A stretch of 46,726 nt of DNA, taken from the NCBI GenBank assembly GCA_047722305.1, contig JBDNYM010000011.1, positions 1 through 46,726 on the forward strand, in the 5' to 3' direction. The translations under genes were made by a program, and so were the position numbers. Below, piece by piece: positions 8,122-15,525 of this stretch. The number at the start of each line of letters is the position of its first letter. The stretch's first letter is position 1. Under the pieces are notes generated by a model, which worked only from the letters and a program-made list of their open reading frames with translations, had not been told where the DNA came from and did no database searches. Source of the stretch: JAKVJE01 sp047722305. Lineage in GTDB: Bacteria > Actinomycetota > Actinomycetes > Actinomycetales > Microbacteriaceae.

Positions 8122-8127
8122 ATTTTA
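8122..8127 (-). promoter_or_regulatory. Probable leaderless -10 element of glmS
   Basis: TAAAAT lies on the minus strand with six bases between it and the GTG start of glmS, the spacing expected if transcription begins at the G of the start codon. No Shine-Dalgarno sequence is visible upstream of that GTG. A good -35 was not found. The element also lies within the 28 bases that separate glmS from the divergent coaA start. Confidence 0.6.
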
Positions 8128-8143
8128 CGGCAAGATGGTGGCC

Positions 8144-9130
8144 ATGCCTTCAGCCGATCACGCGTGGGCGTTGCCGCCGCGACGGTCGGCGCCGACGCAT
8201 CGGCCTCGCTCATCCTCCCCCTTCTGGGAGATCACCCGCGACGAGTGGGCCGATCTGGCCCCCGGACTCGCTTCCCCGCTGTCCGTCGACGAGGTGGCGG
8301 CCCTGCGCGGCCTGGGCGATCCGATGGACGTGCACGAGGTCGCCGAGATCTACTTGCCGGTCAGCCTGCTGCTCAACCACTACGTCACCACCAGCCAGCG
8401 GCTGCACCACCGGCTGCAGCACTTCCTGCACACCACCGAGAGCAACACGCCGTACGTGATCGGCGTCGCCGGATCGGTGGCGGTGGGCAAGTCGACCGTC
8501 GCCCGCGTGCTGCAGGCGCTGCTCGCCCGCTGGGACAGCACGCCCCGGGTCGAGCTGGTGACCACCGACGGGTTCCTGTACCCGAACGCCGAGCTGAACC
8601 GGCGCGGGCTGATGGAGCGCAAGGGCTTCCCCGAGTCGTACGACGTGCGGGCGCTGCTGCAGTTCGTCACCGCCGTGAAGTCCGGCGAGCCGGAGGTGCG
8701 GGCCCCGTTCTACTCGCACTCGCAGTACGACATCGTGCCCGGACGCGAAGTGGTGGTGCGGCATCCGGACGTCCTCATCCTGGAGGGCCTGAACGTCCTG
8801 CAATCGCCGCGGGACCGGCAGCAGGTGTCGGTCAGCGACCTCATCGACTTCGGCGTCTACATCGACGCCCGCCCGGCCGACATCGAGGCCTGGTACGTCG
8901 ACCGGTTCCTGCACCTGCAGCAGCAGGCCTTCCCCGACCCCGCAGCCTACTTCCACAAGTTCGCGGCGCTGAGCCCCGACGAGGCCCGCGCCACCGCGCA
9001 CCGCATCTGGCAGGCCGTCAACCTGCCCAACCTCGAGCACAACATCGCCCGCACCCGGGCGCGCGCCCAGCTCATCCTGCAGAAAGCCGACGACCACAGC
9101 GTCGAACGGGTGCTGCTGCGCAAGCTGTAG
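8144..9130 (+). CDS. coaA: Type I pantothenate kinase
   Basis: A kinase of about 328 residues that phosphorylates pantothenate in the first step of CoA synthesis. The P-loop GVAGSVAVGKST, the VTTDGFLYPN segment, RKGFPESYD, YDIVPG and ILEGLNVLQ are all hallmarks of prokaryotic type I PanK. The protein ends in LRKL, as in mycobacterial homologues. The N-terminal 25 residues before SPFWEITRDEW are poorly conserved. I chose ATG 8144, but ATG 8135 is equally possible and neither has a good ribosome-binding site. It is the only plus-strand gene in the left 30 kb. It diverges from glmS and meets glmM tail to tail with 5 bases between stops. No promoter could be assigned; TATATC at 8094-8099 is a weak candidate. 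Confidence 0.93.
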   Translation: MPSADHAWALPPRRSAPTHRPRSSSPFWEITRDEWADLAPGLASPLSVDEVAALRGLGDPMDVHEVAEIYLPVSLLLNHYVTTSQRLHHRLQHFLHTTESNTPYVIGVAGSVAVGKSTVARVLQALLARWDSTPRVELVTTDGFLYPNAELNRRGLMERKGFPESYDVRALLQFVTAVKSGEPEVRAPFYSHSQYDIVPGREVVVRHPDVLILEGLNVLQSPRDRQQVSVSDLIDFGVYIDARPADIEAWYVDRFLHLQQQAFPDPAAYFHKFAALSPDEARATAHRIWQAVNLPNLEHNIARTRARAQLILQKADDHSVERVLLRKL

Positions 9131-9135
9131 CGCCG

Positions 9136-10485
9136 CTATGCGCCCAGCTGCTCGGCGACGACGCCGGCCAGCCGCTCGGCATGTTCGTGCGCGGTCTCCT
9201 GATCGGCGGCCTCGACCATCACCCGCACCAGCGGCTCGGTGCCGCTGGGGCGCAGCAGCACCCGCCCAGTGGAGCCGAGCGCGGCGGAGGCCTTCGCGAC
9301 GGCGGCCGCGATGGCCTCGTTGCCGTCCAGCGCCCGTTTGTCGGCCACCCGTACGTTGATGAGCACCTGCGGCAGTTCGGTCATGGCCTCGTCGGCCAGC
9401 TGCGAGAGCGGCACGCCGGCGGCCGCGAGCGTGGCCAGCAGCTGCAGGCCCGTCAGCAGGCCGTCGCCGGTGGTCGCGAACCGGCGCATGATCACATGCC
9501 CGGACTGCTCGCCGCCCAGGCTGTACCCATGCCGGTTGATCTCCTCCAGTACGTAGCGGTCGCCGACCTTGGTCTCGGCGGTAGCGATGCCGGCCTGCTG
9601 CATGGCCAGTTTGAGCCCGAGGTTGCTCATGACGGTGCAGACCAGGGTGTCGTGGGCCAGCTCGCCGCGCCGGTGCAGGGCCAGGGCCAGGATGGCCATG
9701 ATGCGGTCGCCGTCGATGACCCGGCCCCGCTCGTCCACGGCCAGGCACCGGTCGGCGTCGCCGTCGTGGGCGATGCCGACATCGGCGTGGCTGGCGAGCA
9801 CGAGGTTCTGCAGGCGCTCGATGTGGGTGGAGCCGACTCCGGCGTTGATGTTGTAGCCGTCCGGGTCCGCGCCGATGACGGTGACGGTCGCGCCTGCGTC
9901 GGTGAAGACCTGGGGAGACACGGCCGAGGCGGCACCGTTGGCGCAGTCGAGCACGAGCCGCAGGCCGTCCAGCCGGTGCGGCAGCGTGCCGAGCAGGTGC
10001 ACCAGGTAGCGGTCCTCGGCGTCGGCGAACCGGCGGATGCGGCCCACCTCAGAGCCGGTCGGCGCCAGCTTGGGCCGGGGCAGGGCGGCGGCGATCTCGT
10101 CTTCCAGGGCGTCGTCGAGCTTCAGGCCGCCGCGGGCGAAGAACTTGATGCCGTTGTCTTCGGCCGGGTTGTGGGACGCGGAGATCATGACCCCGAAGTC
10201 GGCGCCCAGGTCGCCCACCAGGAAGGCGGTGGCGGGGGTGGGCAGCACTCCGGCGTCCATCACGTCGGCGCCGGCACTGGCCAGGCCGGCCGCGACCGCG
10301 GACGACAGGAATTCGCCCGAGACCCGCGGGTCCCGGCCCAGCACGGCGGTGGGACGCCGACCGGAGGCACGCGCCTCCCGGCCGAGCACATCCGCACCGC
10401 ACCGCGCCAGGTTCAGTGCCAGATCGACCGTGAGGTCGCGGTTGGCGAGGCCCCGCACCCCATCGGTACCGAACAGCCGAGCCAT
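9136..10485 (-). CDS. glmM: Phosphoglucosamine mutase
   Basis: A 449-residue alpha-D-phosphohexomutase that converts glucosamine-6-phosphate to glucosamine-1-phosphate, the step after GlmS. The phosphoserine loop is ISASHNP with Ser104, the metal loop is DGDADR, and a phosphate-binding LRPSGTEPLVR lies near the C-terminus. The ATG follows the rpsI stop by seven bases, so it is probably transcribed from the rplM promoter. This ties amino-sugar supply to ribosomal protein output, an arrangement common in actinobacteria. Confidence 0.97.
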   Translation of the reverse strand: MARLFGTDGVRGLANRDLTVDLALNLARCGADVLGREARASGRRPTAVLGRDPRVSGEFLSSAVAAGLASAGADVMDAGVLPTPATAFLVGDLGADFGVMISASHNPAEDNGIKFFARGGLKLDDALEDEIAAALPRPKLAPTGSEVGRIRRFADAEDRYLVHLLGTLPHRLDGLRLVLDCANGAASAVSPQVFTDAGATVTVIGADPDGYNINAGVGSTHIERLQNLVLASHADVGIAHDGDADRCLAVDERGRVIDGDRIMAILALALHRRGELAHDTLVCTVMSNLGLKLAMQQAGIATAETKVGDRYVLEEINRHGYSLGGEQSGHVIMRRFATTGDGLLTGLQLLATLAAAGVPLSQLADEAMTELPQVLINVRVADKRALDGNEAIAAAVAKASAALGSTGRVLLRPSGTEPLVRVMVEAADQETAHEHAERLAGVVAEQLGA

Positions 10486-10492
10486 GCTCGGA

Positions 10493-10981
10493 TCAGCGCT
10501 TGGAGTACTGCGGCGCCTTGCGGGCCTTCTTGAGCCCCGCCTTCTTGCGCTCGGCGACGCGGGCGTCGCGCTTCAGGAAGCCGGCCTTCTTGAGCTCGGC
10601 GCGGTTGTTGTCGCGGTCGATCTCGTTGAGGGCCCGGGCGATCGCCAAGCGCAGTGCGCCGGCCTGGCCCGAGGGGCCGCCGCCGACGATGTGCGCCGCG
10701 ATGTCGTAGGCGCCGTCGAGGTCGAGCAGCGTCAGCGGATCCTTGATGAGCTGCTGGTGCAGCTTGTTGGGGAAGTAGTCGTCAAGGGTACGGCCGTTGA
10801 CGGTGAACTCACCGGCGCCCGGGGTCAGGCGGACGCGGGCGATGGCCTGCTTCCGGCGCCCCACGGCCGAGCCCGGCACGCTGAGGTTGCGCGGGGCGGC
10901 GATGTCGATGGTCTCGGCGCCGCCCTCGGGGGTGGCGGTGCTGTAGCTGGTCAGGTCGGTCTCTTCAGTGGTGTCAGCCAC
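10493..10981 (-). CDS. rpsI: 30S ribosomal protein S9
   Basis: A 162-residue S9 protein. The conserved body starts near VGRRKQAIARVRL, and the C-terminal tail ends in APQYSKR, the part that reaches P-site tRNA. The first 35 or so residues are a polar extension typical of actinobacterial S9. The GTG start has AAAGGAG six bases upstream. It lies 30 bases downstream of rplM, the usual L13-S9 pair. Confidence 0.96.
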   Translation of the reverse strand: MADTTEETDLTSYSTATPEGGAETIDIAAPRNLSVPGSAVGRRKQAIARVRLTPGAGEFTVNGRTLDDYFPNKLHQQLIKDPLTLLDLDGAYDIAAHIVGGGPSGQAGALRLAIARALNEIDRDNNRAELKKAGFLKRDARVAERKKAGLKKARKAPQYSKR

Positions 10982-11011
10982 GATGCTCCTTTGGGAAAGT
11001 CTCGGCGGCGC

Positions 11012-11458
11012 TTACTGGGCGACCTGGTCGAAGGTGTAGGGCACGGGCTTCTGGCCCGCGTGCGGGTGCTCGGCGCCGCGGTAGACGTGCAGCTTGGTGA
11101 ACTGCTGGCGGCCGAGGCTGGTCTTGGGCAGCATCCCGCGGACGGCCTTCTCGATGGCGCGCTCGGGACGGTTGGCCAGGATGTCGGCATATGACTCGGA
11201 GTAGATGCCGCCCGGGTAGCCGGAGTAGCGCCAGGCGAGCTTGGTGTGCTCCTTGCCGTGGGTGAGCACCACCTTGGCGGCGTTGATCACGATCACGTAG
11301 TCGCCGGTGTCGAGGTGGGGGGTGAAGTTCGGCTTGTTCTTGCCGCGCAGGATGGCGGCGACATGCGAGGCGAGGCGTCCGAGGACGACGTCGGTGGCAT
11401 CGATGACCACCCAGTCGCGCTTGATCTCGCTCGCCTTGGGCGAATACGTGCGTGTCAC
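11012..11458 (-). CDS. rplM: 50S ribosomal protein L13
   Basis: A 148-residue L13 beginning TRTYSPKASEIKRDW, with the GRLASHVA segment and the C-terminal YRGAEHPHAGQKP, all conserved. It is an early-assembling large-subunit protein. The start is GTG at 11458, without a strong ribosome-binding site. It is the first gene of rplM-rpsI-glmM and has a leader of about 120 bases below a consensus promoter. Confidence 0.96.
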   Translation of the reverse strand: MTRTYSPKASEIKRDWVVIDATDVVLGRLASHVAAILRGKNKPNFTPHLDTGDYVIVINAAKVVLTHGKEHTKLAWRYSGYPGGIYSESYADILANRPERAIEKAVRGMLPKTSLGRQQFTKLHVYRGAEHPHAGQKPVPYTFDQVAQ

Positions 11459-11587
11459 GTTTTGCAGCTTTCTGTCGAGATGAGGTGTTCGTGAATCCCG
11501 CTCCGTGGTGATCCGCCGCAGCGGATGAGACCGGTGGAGGGCTCAGGTCGGGCAGCGCTCGGCGAACCGCACGCATACCAGCGGTTG

Positions 11588-11617
11588 AGTCTACCTCCCC
11601 CGCGCCGGACGCGTCAA
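11588..11617 (-). promoter_or_regulatory. rplM-rpsI-glmM promoter, TTGACG-N18-TAGACT
   Basis: On the minus strand TTGACG (11612-11617) and TAGACT (11588-11593) are 18 bases apart, a close match to the primary-sigma consensus. It lies in the 196-base gap between the truA stop and the rplM start. The remaining leader (11459-11580) shows no gene and no strong hairpin that I could identify. Confidence 0.8.
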
Positions 11618-11654
11618 CGTGAGCCGCCCGCGCGCTGGCTCGGCGACGACGCCC

Positions 11655-12566
11655 TCAGCCGACCGGCGGCCGCTTCGCCCGAGTCTGCCCGGCGCGGACG
11701 GCCAGCTGCGCATCCGGCGGGTAGCCGACGCGCTCCAGCACCAGGCCGTGAGCGGGAGCCATGCGGTAGTCGTTGCGTCGCTCGCGGCGGGCGAGGATGG
11801 CGACGAGGCCGTCGGCGGTGAGCTTCCCCTCCCCGACGGCGACGGCGGCGCCGACCAGGCAACGCACCATGTGATGGCAGAACGCGTCTGCCCGCACCGT
11901 GGCCACCAGCACGCCGGGGCGTTCGATGCGCCAGGTGAACGCCTGCAGGTCGCGGACGGTGGTCCCGTCGTCATTCGGCCGGCAGTACGATGCCCAGTCG
12001 TGCAGGCCGAGCAGCCCCGCGACGGCGGCGTTCATCGCATCCACCGCCAGCGGCCCGCCCGGCCGCGACCAGGTGAAGCGGCGCTCCAGCGGATCGGCGG
12101 CATCCGCATCCGCCACGCGATAGGCGTACTCGCGCCAGAGCGCGGAGAACCGGGAGTCGAAGCCGGCGGGCGCCTCCTCCACGGCGATGACGCGGATATC
12201 CTCGTCCCGTCGCAGCACGCTGGACAGTCGCAGCCGCACCCATTCCCCCAGCGGCAGCGGCTCCCGGCCGCGGCCGGCTGCCGACCGCCGCCAGCGCTGC
12301 GCCGCCGCCGCCGGCACGTCGAAGTGCAGCTGCTGGCCCCGGGCGTGCACCCCGGCGTCGGTGCGACCGGCCACGGTGACGCCGATCGGCTGCTGCGCGA
12401 TCAGGCGCAGGGCCCGCTCGATCTCGCCCTGCACCGTCCGCCGCCCGGGCTGGCGAGCCCAGCCCGCGAAATCCGTGCCGTCGTAGGCCACCACGCCCCG
12501 AAAGCGAATCGCCCCGCCAGGCTCCGGGAACGCCGGAGCGGCGGGGCGATCGTCGTGCGCGGGCAC
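11655..12566 (-). CDS. truA: tRNA pseudouridine(38-40) synthase TruA
   Basis: A 303-residue pseudouridine synthase that modifies U38-U40 in the anticodon arm of tRNAs. The catalytic aspartate is Asp70 in AGRTDAGVHARGQ. Other family motifs are VAYDGTDFAGWARQ near residue 26 and FCHHMVRCLVG near the C-terminus. The GTG start lies 11 bases after the rplQ stop. It is the last gene of the S10-spc-alpha block, a frequent actinobacterial position. Confidence 0.95.
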   Translation of the reverse strand: MPAHDDRPAAPAFPEPGGAIRFRGVVAYDGTDFAGWARQPGRRTVQGEIERALRLIAQQPIGVTVAGRTDAGVHARGQQLHFDVPAAAAQRWRRSAAGRGREPLPLGEWVRLRLSSVLRRDEDIRVIAVEEAPAGFDSRFSALWREYAYRVADADAADPLERRFTWSRPGGPLAVDAMNAAVAGLLGLHDWASYCRPNDDGTTVRDLQAFTWRIERPGVLVATVRADAFCHHMVRCLVGAAVAVGEGKLTADGLVAILARRERRNDYRMAPAHGLVLERVGYPPDAQLAVRAGQTRAKRPPVG

Positions 12567-12577
12567 GCGGGTCCGGG

Positions 12578-13069
12578 TCAGGCCTCGGTGTCAGCTGACT
12601 CGGCGTCAGCCGGCGCGGCGGCCGCAGCCGCGGGAGCCGCATCCGCAGTGGCCGCAGCCGGAGCGGCAGCCTCAGCAGACTCGGCGGCCGGCGCGGCCGG
12701 GGTCGCGGCGAGCGGTTCGAGCACCAGCTCGATGCGCGCCAGCGACGCGTTGTCGCCTTTGCGGAAGCCGAGCTTGGTAATGCGCGTGTAGCCGCCCTCG
12801 CGGTTCTCGACCTGAGGGGCGATCTCCGTGAACAGCTTGTGGATGACCGACTGGTCGCGGATCACGGTCTGAACGCGTCGACGGGCGTGCAGGTCGCCGC
12901 GCTTGGCGAACGTGATCAGGCGCTCGGCATAGGGGCGCAGCAGTTTGGCGCGCTTCTCCGTGGTGGTGATGGCTTCGTGCTCGAAGAGCTGGGTGGCCAG
13001 GTTCGCGAGCTGCAGACGCTCATGAGCGGCACCGCCGCCGAGCCGAGCACCCTTCGTTGGGGTGGGCAT
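12578..13069 (-). CDS. rplQ: 50S ribosomal protein L17 with Ala-rich tail
   Basis: A 163-residue protein. Residues 1-120 are a standard L17 (ARLGGGAAHERLQLANLA, ITTTEKRAKLLRPYAERLI, GGYTRITKLG). The last 40 residues are an Ala/Glu-rich low-complexity tail not needed for the fold. Actinobacterial L17 proteins often carry such tails. The start ATG lies 26 bases after the rpoA stop. Confidence 0.95.
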   Translation of the reverse strand: MPTPTKGARLGGGAAHERLQLANLATQLFEHEAITTTEKRAKLLRPYAERLITFAKRGDLHARRRVQTVIRDQSVIHKLFTEIAPQVENREGGYTRITKLGFRKGDNASLARIELVLEPLAATPAAPAAESAEAAAPAAATADAAPAAAAAAPADAESADTEA

Positions 13070-13095
13070 GTTGTTCTCCTTCGTGCGCCCAGGCG

Positions 13096-14094
13096 TCAGG
13101 CCTGGGGGGTGGTGTCGTCGTCGAACCCGGTGTAGAAGTGCGCGCCGTCGAAGCCGGGAACCGAATCCTTCAGAGACAGCCCCATCTCCTCGAGCTTCTC
13201 CTTGACCTCGTCGACGGACTTCTGCCCGATGTTGCGGATGTTCATCAGCTGCTGCTCGCTCAGGGCGACCAGCTCGTTGACGTAGTTGATGTTCTCGCGC
13301 TTCAGGCAGTTGTACGAGCGGACGGAGAGATCGAGGTCTTCGATCGGGGTCGCCAGCTCGTTCGAGATGGGCACGTCCGGCGCCGCGGCGCCGATCTCGA
13401 CGCCCTCGGCCTGCGTGTTGAGCTCGCGGGCCAGGCCGAACAGCTCGACCAGCGTACTGCCGGCCGAGGCGACGGCGTCGCGCGGGGTGATCGAGGCCTT
13501 GGTCTCGACGTCCACGATCAGCCGGTCGAAGTCGGTGCGCTCTCCGGCGCGGGTGGCTTCGACCTTGTAGGTGACCTTGACCACGGGCGAGTAGATCGAG
13601 TCGACCGGGATCTGGCCGACCTCGGCGAACTCGAGCCGGTTCTGCGCGGCGGTGACGTAGCCGCGGCCGCGCTCGATGACCAGCTCGATATCCAGTTTGG
13701 CGGACGCGTTCAGGGTGGCGATGACCAGCTCGGGGTTGTAGATCTCGACCCCGGCGGGAACGGTGATGTCGGCCGCGGTGACCTCGCCGGCGCCCTGCTT
13801 GCGCAGGAAGGCGGTGATGGGCTCGTCATGCTCGCTGGAGACGACCAGCTGCTTGATGTTCAGGATGATGTCGGAGACGTCCTCAGCGACCCCGGCGATG
13901 GTCGAGAACTCGTGCAGAACGCCGTCGATGCGGATGCTGGTGACCGCGGCACCCGGAATCGACGACAACAGGGTGCGCCTCAGGGAGTTCCCCAGCGTGT
14001 ACCCGAATCCCGGCTCGAGAGGTTCGATGACGAATCGCGAGCGGTTCTCGTTGAGAACCTCTTCTTTCAGCGTGGGACGCTGTGCAATCAGCAC
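13096..14094 (-). CDS. rpoA: DNA-directed RNA polymerase subunit alpha
   Basis: A 332-residue alpha subunit. The N-terminal domain (about 1-230), which dimerises and nucleates RNA polymerase assembly, carries FVIEPLEPGFGYTLGNSLRR. The C-terminal domain (about 250-320), contacting UP elements and regulators, carries SVRSYNCLKRENINYV and IRNIGQKSVDEV. The GTG start is preceded by AAAGGAA. rpsD, which separates rpsK from rpoA in many bacteria, is absent. Instead there is a 136-base gap with two hairpins and a possible internal promoter. Confidence 0.97.
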   Translation of the reverse strand: MLIAQRPTLKEEVLNENRSRFVIEPLEPGFGYTLGNSLRRTLLSSIPGAAVTSIRIDGVLHEFSTIAGVAEDVSDIILNIKQLVVSSEHDEPITAFLRKQGAGEVTAADITVPAGVEIYNPELVIATLNASAKLDIELVIERGRGYVTAAQNRLEFAEVGQIPVDSIYSPVVKVTYKVEATRAGERTDFDRLIVDVETKASITPRDAVASAGSTLVELFGLARELNTQAEGVEIGAAAPDVPISNELATPIEDLDLSVRSYNCLKRENINYVNELVALSEQQLMNIRNIGQKSVDEVKEKLEEMGLSLKDSVPGFDGAHFYTGFDDDTTPQA

Positions 14095-14230
14095 GGTGTT
14101 TTCCTTTCGGCTTCGTGCCCGCTATATGGCACTCGGCGTGGTCTGAGGCCCGTTCAGACCGATGTGAGGGATGAGCGTGCCGGAAGCGCGGCGGCTGGGC
14201 GACCGCCGTGCTTCCGGGGAGCGAGGAATA
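14095..14230 (-). promoter_or_regulatory. rpsK-rpoA spacer: two hairpins and a candidate internal promoter
   Basis: The 136-base gap holds a 14-bp stem (14181-14194 with 14203-14216, one A/C mismatch on the minus strand) just after rpsK. Next is a perfect 7-bp hairpin (14140-14146 with 14154-14160), then TATAGC at 14121-14126. The latter sits in the 10-mer CATATAGCGG (14119-14128), which also occurs upstream of rpoB. This looks like partial termination followed by re-initiation before rpoA-rplQ-truA. No -35 could be assigned. Confidence 0.45.
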
Positions 14231-14635
14231 TCAGACGCGACGGCGCTTCGGGGGACGGCAGCCGTTGTGCGCCTGCGGCGTGACGTCGGAGATGGAGCCG
14301 ACTTCGAGGCCTGCGCCCTGCAGCGAGCGGATGGCGGTCTCACGGCCCGATCCGGGACCCTTGACGAACACGTCGACCTTCTTGACGCCGTGCTCCTGGG
14401 CGCGACGGGCGACGGCCTCGGCCGCGGTCTGGGCGGCGTACGGGGTCGACTTGCGCGAGCCTTTGAACCCGACCTCACCGGCGGAGGCCCAGGCGATCAC
14501 GGCACCCGCGGGGTCGGTGATGGTGATGATGGTGTTGTTGAACGTCGACTTGATGTGCGCCTGGCCGACGGCGATGTTCTTCTTCTCTTTGCGGCGAGGC
14601 TTGCGCGCCACTGAGGAAGGCTTGGATGCTGCCAT
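14231..14635 (-). CDS. rpsK: 30S ribosomal protein S11
   Basis: A 134-residue S11 with a basic N-terminus, GQAHIKSTFNNTIITITD, the GFKGSRKSTPYAAQ segment and a C-terminal NGCRPPKRRRV. It lies on the small-subunit platform near the E-site mRNA. It sits 27 bases after rpsM, the usual order of the alpha part. Confidence 0.96.
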   Translation of the reverse strand: MAASKPSSVARKPRRKEKKNIAVGQAHIKSTFNNTIITITDPAGAVIAWASAGEVGFKGSRKSTPYAAQTAAEAVARRAQEHGVKKVDVFVKGPGSGRETAIRSLQGAGLEVGSISDVTPQAHNGCRPPKRRRV

Positions 14636-14662
14636 GGTTTTTGCCCTATCTCCCGTTCGCCG

Positions 14663-15031
14663 TTACTTCTTCTTGCCAGCCACCGTGCGCTTCGGACCCT
14701 TGCGCGTGCGCGCGTTGGTCTTGGTGCGCTGGCCGCGGACGGGAAGGCCCCGGCGATGGCGGAGGCCCTGGTAGCTGCCGATCTCGACCTTGCGGCGGAT
14801 GTCGGCGGCGACCTCGCGACGCAGGTCGCCCTCGACCTTGTAGTTCTGGGCGATGTAGTCGCGAAGGGTCACCAGCTGGTCGTCGGTGAGGTCCTTGACG
14901 CGGATGTCACCGCTGATCTCGGTGGCGGCGAGGATCTGGTCGGCGCTGGTGCGCCCCAGTCCGAAGATGTACGTGAGTGCGACCTCGACGCGCTTGTCGC
15001 GCGGAAGGTCGACACCTGCCAGTCGTGCCAT
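14663..15031 (-). CDS. rpsM: 30S ribosomal protein S13
   Basis: A 122-residue S13 starting MARLAGVDLPRDKRVEVALTY, with the GLRHRRGLPVRGQRTKTNART segment and a basic tail ending in AGKKK. It lies in the head of the small subunit and contacts P-site tRNA. The start at 15031 matches the family. Longer in-frame extensions upstream are not conserved. A 125-base gap separates it from infA; in many bacteria rpmJ stands there. Confidence 0.95.
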   Translation of the reverse strand: MARLAGVDLPRDKRVEVALTYIFGLGRTSADQILAATEISGDIRVKDLTDDQLVTLRDYIAQNYKVEGDLRREVAADIRRKVEIGSYQGLRHRRGLPVRGQRTKTNARTRKGPKRTVAGKKK

Positions 15032-15156
15032 GAAGGCTGCTCCTGTACTTGCTTTGGAGGTCTGTTGCGACTCGATCCGGTTCCCACCGGCCCCGGCCTC
15101 CAACCGAGGGTGCCCTTGCGGGCCGAGCGCATCCGATATTCAGTTGAACCGGCGCA

Positions 15157-15378
15157 TCACTTGTAGCGGTAGACGATCCGGCCGCGGCTGAGGTCGTAGG
15201 GGCTCATCTCGATGACCACTCGATCTTCGGGCAGGATGCGGATGTAGTGCTGCCGCATCTTTCCGGAGATGTGGGCCAGAACGCGATGGCCGTTCTCCAG
15301 CTCCACCCGGAACATCGCGTTCGGCAGCGCTTCGACGACAGATCCTTCGATCTCGATGGCACCGTCTTTTTTCGCCAT
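15157..15378 (-). CDS. infA: Translation initiation factor IF-1
   Basis: A 73-residue OB-fold protein starting MAKKDGAIEIEGSVVEALPN and ending DLSRGRIVYRYK, the full IF-1 family length. It blocks the A site during initiation. GAGGAG lies about a dozen bases before the ATG. A gap of 147 bases to map suggests its own promoter. Confidence 0.97.
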   Translation of the reverse strand: MAKKDGAIEIEGSVVEALPNAMFRVELENGHRVLAHISGKMRQHYIRILPEDRVVIEMSPYDLSRGRIVYRYK

Positions 15379-15451
15379 GCTGCTGGGAGGCTCCTCTACT
15401 GTTGCCGTTGTTTCGTCACACGCGGAAGTCCGCGCAGTACACCAACCGGTA

Positions 15452-15480
15452 AGCATAACGCAAGATGCCGAAGAATGGAA
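15452..15480 (-). promoter_or_regulatory. Weak candidate promoter before infA
   Basis: TATGCT (15452-15457) matches the -10 consensus at four of six bases, with TTCCAT (15475-15480) 17 bases upstream as a poor -35. It lies in the 147-base map-infA gap. It is the best pair I could find there, but it is weak. Confidence 0.3.
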
Positions 15481-15525
15481 CTCGAGTCGCGCAAGCACCG
15501 GCGTCGGCGTGTCGCGACTTCGGTC

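Noticed and set aside
8051..8143. Longer N-terminus for coaA starting inside glmS
   Set aside because: The added residues are read from the antisense of glmS and do not resemble any PanK. The conserved part starts after residue 25 of the chosen protein.
6118..10533. A 1471-codon plus-strand open frame opposite acpS, glmS and glmM
   Set aside because: It crosses real genes on both strands, including coaA, in another frame, and has low-complexity His/Gly/Arg composition without any family motif.
15032..15156. Possible rpmJ between infA and rpsM
   Set aside because: No short frame resembles L36 in either its Cys-containing or Cys-less form.
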